From Syntrophaceae bacterium UBA2251 (GTDB taxonomy: Bacteria; Desulfobacterota; Syntrophia; Syntrophales; UBA2251), in contig DDXV01000018.1 in assembly GCA_002347815.1 (NCBI GenBank), positions 1 through 64,000 of the forward strand: DNA of 64,000 bases. The letters run 5' to 3'. Below the pieces are notes generated by a model, which saw nothing but the letters and a program-made list of their open reading frames with translations, searched no databases and had not been told where the DNA came from. The position numbers were made by a program, and so were the translations under genes. Shown here piece after piece: positions 35,794-45,106 of the stretch. Each line of letters begins with the position of its first letter. Within the stretch, counting starts at the first letter, position 1.

Positions 35794-35870
<77 letters not shown>

Positions 35871-35919
35871 TCGGGGTCTGCCGCGACTGGACGGCATATG
35901 TACCACCCGGGATGTTTTG

Positions 35920-36657
35920 TCAAGGGTTTTTTGTCCGGAGATCGATGCCGCCCGCATCCCGGAGCAGTTCGACGAGTCGTCCCGTGTCCGTTCCGCCGGT
36001 GTGATAGGGGTAGAGGATCTTCGGACGGAAAGCCTTTGCGGCGTCCGCGACCATTTCGGGGGTCATGGTATAGGGCCGGTTCATGGGCAGGAAGGCGATA
36101 TCGATCTCCTTCAGCCGCTTCATCTCCGGGGTGTTTTCCGTGTCTCCCGCGATGTAGACGCGCGTGTCCCCGAAGGTGACGATGTACCCGTTGCCGATTC
36201 CCCGGGGGTGGAAGGGCACGCCGGGCTTGCGCATGTGGACGAGGTTATAGGCCGGAACGGCCTCGATCCGCACCCCTTGGATCGTGCGGACGTCGCCGTT
36301 CCCGAGGACGACGGCGCCCGGGATCCTGCGGGCGGCCGTCTCCGGGGCGAGAACCGCGGTCCCTTTCGTCCGGATCAGGCCGATCGCCGCGGGGTCGAGA
36401 TGATCGGCGTGCTCGTGGGTGACGAGGATCAGGTCGGCCTTCGGCAGCTTCGTATAATCGGCCTGCTCGGTCACCGGATCGATGTGCAGGACCTTGCCGC
36501 CCCAGGTCATCATCAGCGTCGCGTGACCCACGACGGTGATGACCAGTTCCCCGGCGGAGGTTCGGAACGCGTCGGTCCGGAAGTGCGGACCCGCCGCCGA
36601 TGCGACGGCCGCGCACAGCAACACCGCCCCCAGCCCCGCAAAGACGGTCTTTCTCAT
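35920..36657 (-). CDS. exported MBL-fold metallo-hydrolase
   Basis: 245-residue protein with a signal peptide (MRKTVFAGLGAVLLCAAVASA) at residues 1-22, so probably periplasmic. The metallo-beta-lactamase fold is of the UlaG/RNase Z-like class: VVGHATLMMTW, zinc motif THEHADHLD, YIAGDTENTPE and a late YPYHTGGTD carrying metal ligands. ATG 36657 has GGGGGTGA upstream; an ATG at 36679 would overlap the neighbouring stop codon. It is last in the prfA-prmC-murA-hisD run, 20 bases after the flavodoxin-ferredoxin gene. The substrate is unknown. Confidence 0.87.
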   Translation of the reverse strand: MRKTVFAGLGAVLLCAAVASAAGPHFRTDAFRTSAGELVITVVGHATLMMTWGGKVLHIDPVTEQADYTKLPKADLILVTHEHADHLDPAAIGLIRTKGTAVLAPETAARRIPGAVVLGNGDVRTIQGVRIEAVPAYNLVHMRKPGVPFHPRGIGNGYIVTFGDTRVYIAGDTENTPEMKRLKEIDIAFLPMNRPYTMTPEMVADAAKAFRPKILYPYHTGGTDTGRLVELLRDAGGIDLRTKNP

Positions 36658-36677
36658 CGCGTCACCCCCAATCGGCA

Positions 36678-37472
36678 TCAGCCCTGCAAATCCCTCTCCC
36701 GGGTCAGGTCGCGCAGTCTGATCTCCGGGTGACGGTAGCGTGCATACCCCGGCGTTTTCCTGCCGTACTGGATCGCCTCCTGCGGGCACCACTGGATGCA
36801 GGCCAGACACTGCTCGCAGCGGTGCTGCCAGACCGGCCGTTCCGCCTCCCAGGCAATGTTCCCGCAGGGGCAGACGGTCTTGCAGACGCCGCAGCCGTTG
36901 CATTTCTCGTCGACCCGGAAGCCCTTGTCCATCGCGGGGACGCGGGGAAAGGCGAGCCGGTTGAGCGCGGTCAGGACGAGGTTCTGCCAGAAAGGGCCCC
37001 TTTCGACGGGTCGCGATTCCCGGTTCCCGACCCGGGCGGCGATGCGGCCGATCTTCTCCCGGGCAGCGGCGATCCGCCGGCGCTGTTCCTCCTCCGGGCC
37101 GGGCCCGCCCCAGGGGATGTAGTTGGAGGGCATGACGATTCCGAACCCGGAGGCCAGGGTCAGATTTCTTGCATGCAGAATCTTTTTCAGCTGGACGAGG
37201 GTGGCGGCGACTTGCCCGGCGTTGACCGCCACCGCGAAGCAATACGTCTCCGGGTCCGCGTTGAGGACGTTCGCGAAGGCGATCACCCGGCGCGGCGGCC
37301 CCCAGATATGCACGGGGAAGACGAGGCCGACCGCCTCGATCCCGGCCGTCACGGTGGAACCGTCCGTCCGGGACATCGGCCGGACCGCTGCCGATCCCAG
37401 CGCCTGCGCGAGCAGGCGGGCGGTCCAGAGGGAATTGCCCGTACCCGTGTAGTAGTAGAGTTCGGTTTTCAT
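36678..37472 (-). CDS. EFR1-type ferrodoxin (flavodoxin-like plus two [4Fe-4S])
   Basis: 264-residue predicted cytosolic electron carrier. The flavodoxin-like N-terminal half begins ELYYYTGTGNSLWTARLLA, an FMN phosphate-binding pattern. The C-terminal half has two [4Fe-4S] motifs: CNGCGVCKTVCPCGNI and CEQCLACIQWCPQEAI. This is the EFR1 architecture seen in anaerobes. It starts 7 bases after hisD, so it is cotranscribed with housekeeping genes; the redox partner is unknown. Confidence 0.88.
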   Translation of the reverse strand: MKTELYYYTGTGNSLWTARLLAQALGSAAVRPMSRTDGSTVTAGIEAVGLVFPVHIWGPPRRVIAFANVLNADPETYCFAVAVNAGQVAATLVQLKKILHARNLTLASGFGIVMPSNYIPWGGPGPEEEQRRRIAAAREKIGRIAARVGNRESRPVERGPFWQNLVLTALNRLAFPRVPAMDKGFRVDEKCNGCGVCKTVCPCGNIAWEAERPVWQHRCEQCLACIQWCPQEAIQYGRKTPGYARYRHPEIRLRDLTRERDLQG

Positions 37473-37479
37473 CGTCCGC

Positions 37480-38784
37480 TCAAGGGTTCCCGGGATCCGC
37501 GTCCAATCGCCGGGTGATGGATTTTCCGTGGCCCTCCAGCCCCTCGAGGTCCGCCAGCCGGGCGGCCTGGCGGCCGTACTTCAGCAGGGCCTCCCGGGAA
37601 AAGGACAGGACGCTCATCCGTTTGACGTAGTCGTACACCCCCAGGGGCGACGCGAAGCGGGCCGTCCCCCCCGTCGGCAGGATGTGGTTCGGACCGGCCA
37701 GGTAGTCGCCGACGGCCTCGGGGGTGCAGCCGCCCAGAAAAACGGCGCCGGCGTTGACGATCCCGGGCAGGAGCGCCTGCGGGTTGTCCACCATCAGTTC
37801 CAGGTGCTCCGGCGCGAAACGGTTCGCCAGGGCGACGGCCTCCGCGAGGTCTTTCGTGACGACGGCCGCGCCGTAATCCGACCAGGAGCGGGCGGCGATG
37901 TCGCGGCGCGACAGGGTCGGGAGCTGCCGCTCGACCTCCGCCGTCACCCGCCGGGCGTACGCGTCGTCCGGCGTCAGGAGCAGCGCGGAGGCCAGCGGGT
38001 CGTGCTCCGCCTGCGACAGAAGGTCGGCGGCGCAGACGGCGGGATTCTGCGACCCGTCCGCGATGATGAGGACTTCGCTGGGGCCCGCGATCATGTCGAT
38101 GGCGCACTGGCCGAACACCAGCATTTTCGCCGCCGCCACGTAGGCGTTGCCCGGCCCCACGATCTTGTCCACCGCCGGAATCGAGGCGGTCCCGTAGGCC
38201 AGGGCGGCGACGGCCTGCGCGCCGCCGATCTTGAAGATGCGCGTCACGCCGGCCACCCGCGCGGCGGCGGCGATCAGGGGGTTGAGCCTCCCCTCCCGGG
38301 CGGGAGACACGAGGAGGATCTCCTTGACGCCCGCGATCCGGGCCGGGATGGCCGCCATGAGGACCGTCGAGGGATACGCGGCCAGTCCCCCGGGGGCGTA
38401 GATCCCGATCCGCTCCAGCGGCAGGATGCGCTGTCCCCAGGTGATCCCCGGTTCGTCTTCCGCGCAGTAGCCGTCGATCCGCTGCTGCCGGTGAAACCGT
38501 TCGATCCGCCCGGCCGCCAGTTCGAGGAGTCCGAGGTCGGCCGCCGCAACCTCCGCCGCGGCGGCGGACCACTCCGCCGGCGCGGCCTGTACGGTCTCCG
38601 CCGTCGGCGTGTAGCCGTCGAACCGCGCCGTCAGGGCGAACAGGGCATCATCCCCGCGGGTGGCCACATCCGTCACGATCCCCTTCACTTCCGCGAGCAG
38701 GTCCTCGTCGAAGACACGGCCCCGCAGTCTGAGATCGCGGAAAAAGGCGTCGAAATCCCGGTCGGACGTTCGTCTGATCTTCAT
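37480..38784 (-). CDS. hisD: histidinol dehydrogenase
   Basis: 434-residue zinc enzyme performing the last two oxidations of histidine synthesis (histidinol to histidine, NAD-dependent). Zinc and catalytic motifs are visible: SQAEHDPLASALL (Gln and His ligands), FAPEHLEL (catalytic Glu-His) and GDYLAGPNHILPTGG (Asp ligand and His). GIYAPGGLAAYPS and GPGNAYVAAAK are NAD-binding regions. It starts one base after murA ends. hisC is elsewhere (13.3 kb). Confidence 0.97.
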   Translation of the reverse strand: MKIRRTSDRDFDAFFRDLRLRGRVFDEDLLAEVKGIVTDVATRGDDALFALTARFDGYTPTAETVQAAPAEWSAAAAEVAAADLGLLELAAGRIERFHRQQRIDGYCAEDEPGITWGQRILPLERIGIYAPGGLAAYPSTVLMAAIPARIAGVKEILLVSPAREGRLNPLIAAAARVAGVTRIFKIGGAQAVAALAYGTASIPAVDKIVGPGNAYVAAAKMLVFGQCAIDMIAGPSEVLIIADGSQNPAVCAADLLSQAEHDPLASALLLTPDDAYARRVTAEVERQLPTLSRRDIAARSWSDYGAAVVTKDLAEAVALANRFAPEHLELMVDNPQALLPGIVNAGAVFLGGCTPEAVGDYLAGPNHILPTGGTARFASPLGVYDYVKRMSVLSFSREALLKYGRQAARLADLEGLEGHGKSITRRLDADPGNP

Positions 38785-38785
38785 G

Positions 38786-40036
38786 TCAAGCCCGCACCCT
38801 CCTGATATCCGCCCCGAGCGCGGAAAATTTCTTTTCGATCTGCTGATACCCGCGATCGATGTGGTAGACCCGCAGGAGCTCCGTCCGGCCCTCGGCCATG
38901 AGTCCGGCCAGGATCAGGGAGGCCGAGGCCCGCAGGTCCGTGGCCATCACCTTGGCGCCCCGGAGGCCGGGCGTCCCCTTGACCACCGCGCTGTTGCCCT
39001 GGATCTGGATGTCCGCCCCCATGCGGAGCAGTTCGCTCACGTGCATGAAACGGTTTTCGAAAACGGTTTCCGTGATGACGCTGAGTCCCGAGGCGGCCGT
39101 CATGTAGGCCATCATCTGCGCCTGGAGGTCGGTGGGAAATCCCGGGTACGGCAGGGTCGTGATGTCGACGCTCCGGATTCGGGCCGCGCCGACCGCCTGA
39201 AGTCCGTCGGCCAGCGGCACGATGGACATGCCCGTGTCGCGGAGCTTCGTGATCAGGGCATCCAGGTGCGTCGGGTCGCAACCGGTCAGGCGGATGTTGC
39301 CCCCCGTCATGCCGGCGGCGATCATGAACGTGCCCGCCTCGATCCGGTCCGGGATCACCGCCGCCTCGACGGGATGAAGCCGCTCCACCCCCTCGATGCG
39401 GATCTCGTCCGTTCCCGCCCCGTCGATCCGGGCGCCCATGCCCGTCAGGACCTGCGCCAGATTCACGATCTCCGGTTCCCGGGCGGCGTTTTTCAAAACC
39501 GTCGTTCCGCGGGCCAGGCAGGCCGCCATCAGGATGTTTTCCGTCCCCGTCACCGTGGAGATGTCGAAGTAGATCTCCGCCCCGTTCAGGCGGGGACAGC
39601 AGGCCTCCACATAGCCGTCCCGGAGCTCGACCTCCGCGCCCATTTCCTGGAGCGCCTTGATGTGCAGATTCACCGGACGGGCCCCGATGGCGCATCCGCC
39701 CGGCAGAGACACCCGGGCTTCGCCCAGCCGCGCAACCAGCGGCCCCAGGACGAGGATCGACGCCCGCATGGTCCGGACCAGATCGTAGGAGGCCTCGCAA
39801 CGGGTGAGGTGGGTCGCATCGAGGGAAAGCGTTTCTCCTCCCTCCATCCGCACGCCGAAACTCGCCAACAGTTTCTTGACCGTCTTGATGTCCACGAGGT
39901 CCGGAACGTTGTGAAAGGTGTTCGGGCCTTCCGTCAGGAGCGCGGAGATGAGGATGGGCAGCGCGGCGTTCTTCGCCCCGCTGATCCGGACCTCCCCTTC
40001 GAGCCCGCGGCCTCCCGTGATGACGATCTTGTCCAA
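38786..40036 (-). CDS. murA: UDP-N-acetylglucosamine 1-carboxyvinyltransferase
   Basis: 416-residue first committed enzyme of peptidoglycan synthesis, adding enolpyruvate from phosphoenolpyruvate to UDP-GlcNAc. The conserved AKNAALPIL is near the start. Cys115 in LPGGCAIGARP is the fosfomycin-targeted catalytic residue. It lies between prmC (3 bases) and hisD (1 base) in a tight run; this prfA-prmC-murA order is common in many bacteria. Confidence 0.98.
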   Translation of the reverse strand: MDKIVITGGRGLEGEVRISGAKNAALPILISALLTEGPNTFHNVPDLVDIKTVKKLLASFGVRMEGGETLSLDATHLTRCEASYDLVRTMRASILVLGPLVARLGEARVSLPGGCAIGARPVNLHIKALQEMGAEVELRDGYVEACCPRLNGAEIYFDISTVTGTENILMAACLARGTTVLKNAAREPEIVNLAQVLTGMGARIDGAGTDEIRIEGVERLHPVEAAVIPDRIEAGTFMIAAGMTGGNIRLTGCDPTHLDALITKLRDTGMSIVPLADGLQAVGAARIRSVDITTLPYPGFPTDLQAQMMAYMTAASGLSVITETVFENRFMHVSELLRMGADIQIQGNSAVVKGTPGLRGAKVMATDLRASASLILAGLMAEGRTELLRVYHIDRGYQQIEKKFSALGADIRRVRA

Positions 40037-40039
40037 CCT

Positions 40040-40882
40040 TCACCTCCATCGGGCCCGGATGACCCGTTCCCTGCCGCCGTAGTCCTTCCTCCGGACGATG
40101 TCCGTGTATCCCGCCTTCTCCAGGGCGGCGGTCAGACGCCCGCCCTGTCCCTCGCCCATCTCCAGGCAGAGCCAGCCGCCCGCCTTCAGGTACCGCCCCC
40201 CGTCCGCGATCAGGCGGCGGTGCACGTCCGTCCCGTCCGGCCCGGCGAGCAGGGCCAGTCGGGGTTCGCAGCGGACCTCCACCGGCAGGCCGTCGTACGA
40301 CCCCTCCGGGATGTAGGGCGGATTGGAGACGACAAGGTCGAACGGCCCCCGCACCGGTTCGAACAGATCCCCCGCCATCAGGGCGATACGGCCATCGACG
40401 CCGTGGCGCCGGGCGTTGACGCGCGCCAGCGCGAGGGCGTCCGGGGAAATGTCCGTGGCCGCGATCCGGGCGCGCGGCAGCTCCGTCGCCAGGGCGATGC
40501 TGACGGCGCCACTGCCGACGCCGACCTCCAGAATCCTCGGATCCGCCGGCAGGGAGGAGGCCAGGCGCAGCACCTCTTCCACCAGGATCTCCGTCTCCGG
40601 CCGCGGCACGAGGACCTGCGGGCCCACCGCCAGCGGCAGCGACCAGAACTCCTTCTCGCCCGTGATATAGGCCACCGGCTGCCCCCGGCGACGGCGGCCG
40701 ACCCAGCGGGCAAAGCGGCGGCGGCGATCGGGAGGCACCTCCCGCTCGGGATGAATGTAAAATTCGCTCCGGTCCGTCTGCAGACAGGCGGCGAGGAGCA
40801 CCTCGGCGTCCAGACGGGGCGTCGGGAGGCCTTCCTGCGCGAAGGTCCGGGTGGTCCGGTCGATGAGCCCGCGAATGTTCAT
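40040..40882 (-). CDS. prmC: peptide chain release factor N5-glutamine methyltransferase
   Basis: 280-residue SAM-dependent enzyme that methylates the GGQ glutamine of release factors. The SAM loop EVGVGSGAVS is at about residues 119-128 and the catalytic NPPY at 187-190. The N-terminal helical domain has TPRLDAEVLL. It follows prfA, whose product is its substrate, by five bases. Confidence 0.97.
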   Translation of the reverse strand: MNIRGLIDRTTRTFAQEGLPTPRLDAEVLLAACLQTDRSEFYIHPEREVPPDRRRRFARWVGRRRRGQPVAYITGEKEFWSLPLAVGPQVLVPRPETEILVEEVLRLASSLPADPRILEVGVGSGAVSIALATELPRARIAATDISPDALALARVNARRHGVDGRIALMAGDLFEPVRGPFDLVVSNPPYIPEGSYDGLPVEVRCEPRLALLAGPDGTDVHRRLIADGGRYLKAGGWLCLEMGEGQGGRLTAALEKAGYTDIVRRKDYGGRERVIRARWR

Positions 40883-40887
40883 GATCG

Positions 40888-41958
40888 TCAGCCTGCGGAC
40901 TGTTTGAGGGCTTCCGTCTGGTAATGGGTGTTCAAGGCCTCGAGGACCTCCTCGATGTCCCCGTCCAGAAAGCCCTCCAGATTGTAGAGGGTCAGGCCGA
41001 TCCGGTGATCCGACACCCGCCCCTGCGGGTAATTGTAGGTCCGGATGCGTTCGCTCCGGTCACCGCTGCCCACCATGATCTTCCGGGCCTCGGAGATCTC
41101 CGCGTTTTGCCGGGTCACCATGCCGTCCAGCAGCCGCGCGCGGAGAACCTTCATCGCCTTGGCCTTGTTCTTGAGCTGGGATTTCTCGTCCTGGCAGGTG
41201 ACGACGAGCCCCGTCGGCAGGTGGGTGATCCGGACGGCGGAATCCGTGGTGTTGACGCTCTGCCCGCCGTGACCGCTGGAATGGTACACGTCGATCCTCA
41301 GATCGTTGGGATCGATCTGAACCTCCACCTCCTCCGCCTCCGGCAGGATGGCCACCGTGACGGCCGACGTGTGGATCCTCCCCTGGGCCTCGGTGACGGG
41401 CACGCGCTGGACCCGGTGGACCCCGCCCTCGTACTTCATCCGGCTGTAGGCGCCCGCCCCCGTGATGAGGGCGATGATCTCCTTGAAACCGCCCATGCCG
41501 CCGGCCGGGGTGCTGCTGACGACCTCGATCCTCCAGCGGTTGCGCTCGGCGAACCGCGCGTACATCCGGAAGAGATCGCCGGCGAAAAGCCCCGCCTCGT
41601 CGCCGCCGGTCCCGGCCCGGATTTCGAGGAAGACGTTCCGGTCGTCGTTGGGGTCCTTCGGCAGCAGGAGCCGCTTCAGGCGCTCTTCCAGTCCGTCGAG
41701 GGCCTCCTTCAGGACGGGGAGCTCCTCCTTCGCCATGTCCCGGATGTCCTCATCCGGTCCCCGGAGAAGCTCCTGATCCTCACGGATCCGGGCCTCCGTT
41801 TTCTCGTAGAGGCGGAAGGCCTCCACGAGTTCGCGCAGATCCGCATGCTCCTTGGCGTGGCGCTGGTAAACGGCCTGTTTCGCGATGACCTCCGGATCGC
41901 TCAGCAGACGCTCGAGTTCCTCGTAGCGGCTTTCAATCTCCTTGATCCGTTTGAACAT
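40888..41958 (-). CDS. prfA: peptide chain release factor 1
   Basis: 356-residue factor that reads UAG/UAA and triggers peptide release. The codon-recognition tripeptide PVT is at residues 187-189 (PxT class, as in RF1) and the catalytic GGQ at 231-233 in SSGHGGQSVN. Its upstream gap to rpmE (41959-42264) contains no gene, only hairpins. Confidence 0.98.
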   Translation of the reverse strand: MFKRIKEIESRYEELERLLSDPEVIAKQAVYQRHAKEHADLRELVEAFRLYEKTEARIREDQELLRGPDEDIRDMAKEELPVLKEALDGLEERLKRLLLPKDPNDDRNVFLEIRAGTGGDEAGLFAGDLFRMYARFAERNRWRIEVVSSTPAGGMGGFKEIIALITGAGAYSRMKYEGGVHRVQRVPVTEAQGRIHTSAVTVAILPEAEEVEVQIDPNDLRIDVYHSSGHGGQSVNTTDSAVRITHLPTGLVVTCQDEKSQLKNKAKAMKVLRARLLDGMVTRQNAEISEARKIMVGSGDRSERIRTYNYPQGRVSDHRIGLTLYNLEGFLDGDIEEVLEALNTHYQTEALKQSAG

Positions 41959-42111
41959 GGTCGTTCCCTGCGGCGCATCCGGACGGCACCGGTCGGAACC
42001 GGTCCCGCGCGAACGCCCGCCCTATCCGGCAAGGCCGGAGCGCGGACGCTTCCGGGCACGCCGAAGAAAAGATGTCGGGATGGAATGCAACGCCGGGGTC
42101 AAGGGAAACCG

Positions 42112-42135
42112 CCCGCCCGGAATCGTCCGGGCGGG
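42112..42135 (-). terminator. likely rpmE terminator hairpin
   Basis: A 10-bp perfect stem, CCCGCCCGGA with TCCGGGCGGG and a four-base loop, lies about 130 bases after the rpmE stop in the 306-base gap before prfA. On the minus strand only a short T stretch follows (GGTTTCCC), so efficiency is uncertain. The same gap also holds a weaker ACCGGT/ACCGGT stem near 41990. No gene or promoter was recognised in 41959-42264. Confidence 0.5.
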
Positions 42136-42264
42136 GTGGAGGTGTCGTCGAAAGGGTGCACACCGGATAGGGCCGTAACAATGCGCCTTCACCGCGCCTT
42201 TCCTGAGATTCGTTCCGATCGGGGGCAACGGATGGACGTTTCGGCCCCCGCACGGGGCAGCGGA

Positions 42265-42477
42265 TTATTTCTTCCCGCCCGTGCCGGCGTATTTCTTCTT
42301 GAACCGCTCCACGCGGCCCTCCGTGTCGACGATCTTCTGCTTGCCCGTCATGAACGGATGGCACTGGGAACAAATTTCGATCTTGATGTCCTTCTTCGTG
42401 CACCGCGTTTCGATGACATTCCCGCAAACGCAGGTAATGGTCGTTTCCTGATAGTCTGGATGGATCCCTTCCTTCAT
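42265..42477 (-). CDS. rpmE: 50S ribosomal protein L31 (zinc type)
   Basis: 70-residue ribosomal protein. Zinc-binding cysteines are in ITCVCGNV and EICSQCHPF, so it is the Zn-containing (C+) form. KEGIHPDYQETTI at the start and HPFMTGKQKIVDTEGRVERF are diagnostic. It lies between rho and prfA and has its own promoter. Confidence 0.97.
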   Translation of the reverse strand: MKEGIHPDYQETTITCVCGNVIETRCTKKDIKIEICSQCHPFMTGKQKIVDTEGRVERFKKKYAGTGGKK

Positions 42478-42557
42478 GACTGTTTGCCAGCCTCCTTCCC
42501 GATTGTCCCCGCCCCGGGGCGGACCGTCTCGCCGCCCCGCGCGTGCACAGGGGGCGC

Positions 42558-42585
42558 ATTATAGCCATCTCGAAAAAAAATACAA
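42558..42585 (-). promoter_or_regulatory. candidate rpmE promoter
   Basis: On the minus strand TTGTAT (42580-42585) and a consensus TATAAT (42558-42563) are 16 bases apart, with an A/T-rich spacer. The leader to the rpmE ATG is about 75 bases and contains GGAGG 13 bases before the start. Confidence 0.6.
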
Positions 42586-42606
42586 GTCTTTTTGTCGTCT
42601 TGGCCC

Positions 42607-43854
42607 TTACTGGTTCATGGAATCCAGGAATTCCTGGTTCGACTGGGTCTTGCGGACCTTGTCCACGATGAATTCGATCGCGTCGACGGGGTTCATCTCC
42701 TGGAGGAGGCGCCTCAAGATCCAGACCCGGTTCAGGTTGGCCTTCGGGGTCAGAAGCTCTTCCTTCCGCGTTCCGGAACGGATCAGGTCGAAGGCCGGAA
42801 AGACGCGCCGGTCGGCGATCCGGCGGTCCAGATGCAGCTCCATGTTGCCCGTGCCCTTGAACTCCTCGAAGATGACCTCGTCCATCCGGCTCCCCGTGTC
42901 GATCAAAGCCGTGGAGATGATGGTCAGGCTGCCGCCGTTCTCGATGTTGCGCGCCGCCCCGAAGAAGCGCTTCGGCTTGTGCAGGGCGTTGGAGTCGACG
43001 CCGCCGGAGAGGACCTTGCCGCTGGGGGGGACGACGGTATTGTAGGCCCGGGCCAGCCGGGTGATGCTGTCCAGGAGAATCACGACGTCCTTCTTGTGCT
43101 CGACCAGGCGCTTGGCCTTCTCGATGACCATCTCGGCGACCTGGACGTGGCGCGAGGCGGGCTCGTCGAAGGTGGAGGAGATGACCTCTCCCTGGACGCT
43201 CCGCTGCATGTCCGTCACCTCTTCGGGCCGCTCGTCGATCAGGAGCACCATCAGGATGACTTCCTTGTGATTGGCGGAGATGCTGTGGGCGATGTCCTGC
43301 AGGAGCACCGTCTTGCCGGCCCGCGGGGGCGACACGATCAGGCCGCGCTGTCCCTTGCCGATCGGCGTGAACAGGTCCATGACGCGGGTGGAGTAATTCT
43401 CCGGATTCGATTCCAGGTTCAGTTTCTCCTGAGGGTAGAGGGGCGTCAGGTTGTCGAACAGGATCTTGTCGCGCGCGGTCTCGGGGCTCTCGAAATTGAC
43501 CGTATCCACCTTGAGAAGGGCGAAATACTTCTCCCCCTCCTTGGGCGGCCGGACCTCGCCGGAGATCGTATCGCCCGTGCGGAGGCTGAAGCGGCGGATC
43601 TGCGAGGGGGAGATGTAGATGTCGTCGGGGCTCGGCAGATAATTGTAATCCACGGCCCGGAGAAACCCGAAGCCGTCGGGCAGGATCTCGAGGACGCCCG
43701 CCCCGTAGATGACGCCGTTCTTCTCCGCCTCGGCCTGGAGGATGGCGAAAATGAGGTCCTGACGCCTGAGCCCCCCGGCCCCGGGGACGTTGAAGTCCTT
43801 GGCCATGTCGGTCAACTGGCTGATCGGCAAACGCTTGATTTCATCGATGTTCAT
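42607..43854 (-). CDS. rho: transcription termination factor Rho
   Basis: 415-residue hexameric RNA helicase. The N-terminal Rho-N/cold-shock RNA-binding part includes GFGFLRAVDYNYLPSPDDIYIS. Walker A is PPRAGKTVL, Walker B VILLDSITRLARAYN, with the Q-loop region and the R-loop GKVLSGGVDSNAL following. No large inserted domain is present. ATG 43854 has AAGGA at the right spacing. It is upstream of rpmE. Confidence 0.98.
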   Translation of the reverse strand: MNIDEIKRLPISQLTDMAKDFNVPGAGGLRRQDLIFAILQAEAEKNGVIYGAGVLEILPDGFGFLRAVDYNYLPSPDDIYISPSQIRRFSLRTGDTISGEVRPPKEGEKYFALLKVDTVNFESPETARDKILFDNLTPLYPQEKLNLESNPENYSTRVMDLFTPIGKGQRGLIVSPPRAGKTVLLQDIAHSISANHKEVILMVLLIDERPEEVTDMQRSVQGEVISSTFDEPASRHVQVAEMVIEKAKRLVEHKKDVVILLDSITRLARAYNTVVPPSGKVLSGGVDSNALHKPKRFFGAARNIENGGSLTIISTALIDTGSRMDEVIFEEFKGTGNMELHLDRRIADRRVFPAFDLIRSGTRKEELLTPKANLNRVWILRRLLQEMNPVDAIEFIVDKVRKTQSNQEFLDSMNQ

Positions 43855-44224
43855 ACGGATTCCTTCTTCATTGTCAAATTGCTCTTCCCGTCAGGACGGT
43901 CTTTTCCCGCTGTTTCCGGCACCGCCCCGCGCGCTGAAACACAGCGACACGGCGGTCATCATTCTCAATGCAACGAAATCATATGGAAGATCTGGGATGG
44001 AACCGGGTTGCCAACGCGAATTCTGGGATTATTCCATGAGGGAAGGACTTCGCACCAACCGTTCAAAGTTGAGCTTCCCTTACCCCATGCCCCCGGTCGT
44101 GTCAAGATTTTTTTCAGGCGGCCCCATGTCCGCTCAGGCAGATCCGGCGGACATCCCGGACGCGGTCTCGCCGCCGGATTCCCGTTTTCGCGGGAAGGGC
44201 CCCCTGCCGAGGGATCCGGACCCT
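43855..44224. other. 370-bp gap upstream of rho
   Basis: No gene is recognised here. It contains a candidate rho promoter (44077-44105), a leader of about 220 bases that could hold rho autoregulatory sequence, and a TTCCCG/CGGGAA stem near 44180 resembling a fragment of the dispersed REP-like repeat. Confidence 0.5.
44077..44105 (-). promoter_or_regulatory. possible promoter for rho
   Basis: On the minus strand a consensus TTGACA (44100-44105) is followed after 17 bases by TAAGGG (44077-44082), a weak -10. It would give a long rho leader of about 220 bases. Confidence 0.35.
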
Positions 44225-45106
44225 TCAGCCGGCGCCCGGCGCCCCGTCCATCAGGAGAAAATTGAAGTGCCGCCCGGTTTTTCCGCCGCTGCCGCGGTGC
44301 GAAAAGAAAAGGTCCGGCCGGCAGGCGGTGCACAGGTTCGCCGCCGCCACCCGGGACGCCGGCACGCCCGCATTCCGGAGCTGCAAACGGTTGGCCAGGG
44401 CGAGATCGAGCCTCCAGTGGCCCGGCGTCTCCCGGGGAGAGAAGATGCGCTCCAGGCCGGGAAGACCGGCCATCGCCTCCCGGACGCGGTCGTCCACCTC
44501 ATAACAGCACGGACCGATGGCCGGACCGATGGCGGCGCGGAGGTCCTCCCTCCGGCAGGAGAACCGCGCCTCGAGCGCGGCGCAGACCTGTTCCACGATG
44601 CGCCGGGACGTCCCCTGCCAGCCGGCATGAACGGCCGCGATCACCCGCCGGACCGGGTCCGCGATCAGGACCGGCACGCAATCCGCCGTCTTGACGCCGA
44701 TGGCGATCCCCGGCCGGTTTGTAACGATCGCATCACGGCGGGGCGCGTCTTCCCCGGCGTCTCCGCCGCCGGACACCGGCATCGATTCCGCGTCGTCGAT
44801 CACCCAGACCCGGTTGCCGTGCACCTGGCGGACGGTCAGGAAGCGCTCCGGCGCGATCCCGAAGGCCCGGGACAGGGCCGCCCAGTTCGCCCGGACGTTT
44901 TCCGCCTCGTCCCCCTGGTGGAAACTGAAGTTGAGGCCGGAGAAGCACCCGCCGCCGCTCCCGCCCCGGCGGGTGGAGAAGGCGTGCCGGAGGGACGGGA
45001 TCTCCGCCAGGAGATCGGCTTCGAACACGCTCAGGCCGCCGCGGCGCCGGATCCGGAAGCCTTCCCCGGGTGCGCCCGGGCCCGCCGCCCCCCGCGCCGG
45101 GCTCAT
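44225..45106 (-). CDS. pgeF: peptidoglycan editing factor / purine nucleoside phosphorylase-like (laccase domain)
   Basis: 293-residue YfiH/DUF152 family protein. The zinc-binding triad motifs are LTVRQVHGN, VKTADCVPVLIAD and AVHAGWQGT, followed by GPAIGPCCYEV. Members act on purine nucleosides or remove incorrectly built L-Ser muropeptides. The start and the following rluD share four bases in the opposite order (rluD lies upstream and overlaps by ATGA), typical of an rluD-pgeF pair. Confidence 0.92.
   Translation of the reverse strand: MSPARGAAGPGAPGEGFRIRRRGGLSVFEADLLAEIPSLRHAFSTRRGGSGGGCFSGLNFSFHQGDEAENVRANWAALSRAFGIAPERFLTVRQVHGNRVWVIDDAESMPVSGGGDAGEDAPRRDAIVTNRPGIAIGVKTADCVPVLIADPVRRVIAAVHAGWQGTSRRIVEQVCAALEARFSCRREDLRAAIGPAIGPCCYEVDDRVREAMAGLPGLERIFSPRETPGHWRLDLALANRLQLRNAGVPASRVAAANLCTACRPDLFFSHRGSGGKTGRHFNFLLMDGAPGAG

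Noticed and set aside
36680..37242. Extended N-terminus of the MBL hydrolase
   Set aside because: The extension overlaps the ferredoxin gene in another frame; the signal peptide begins at 36657.
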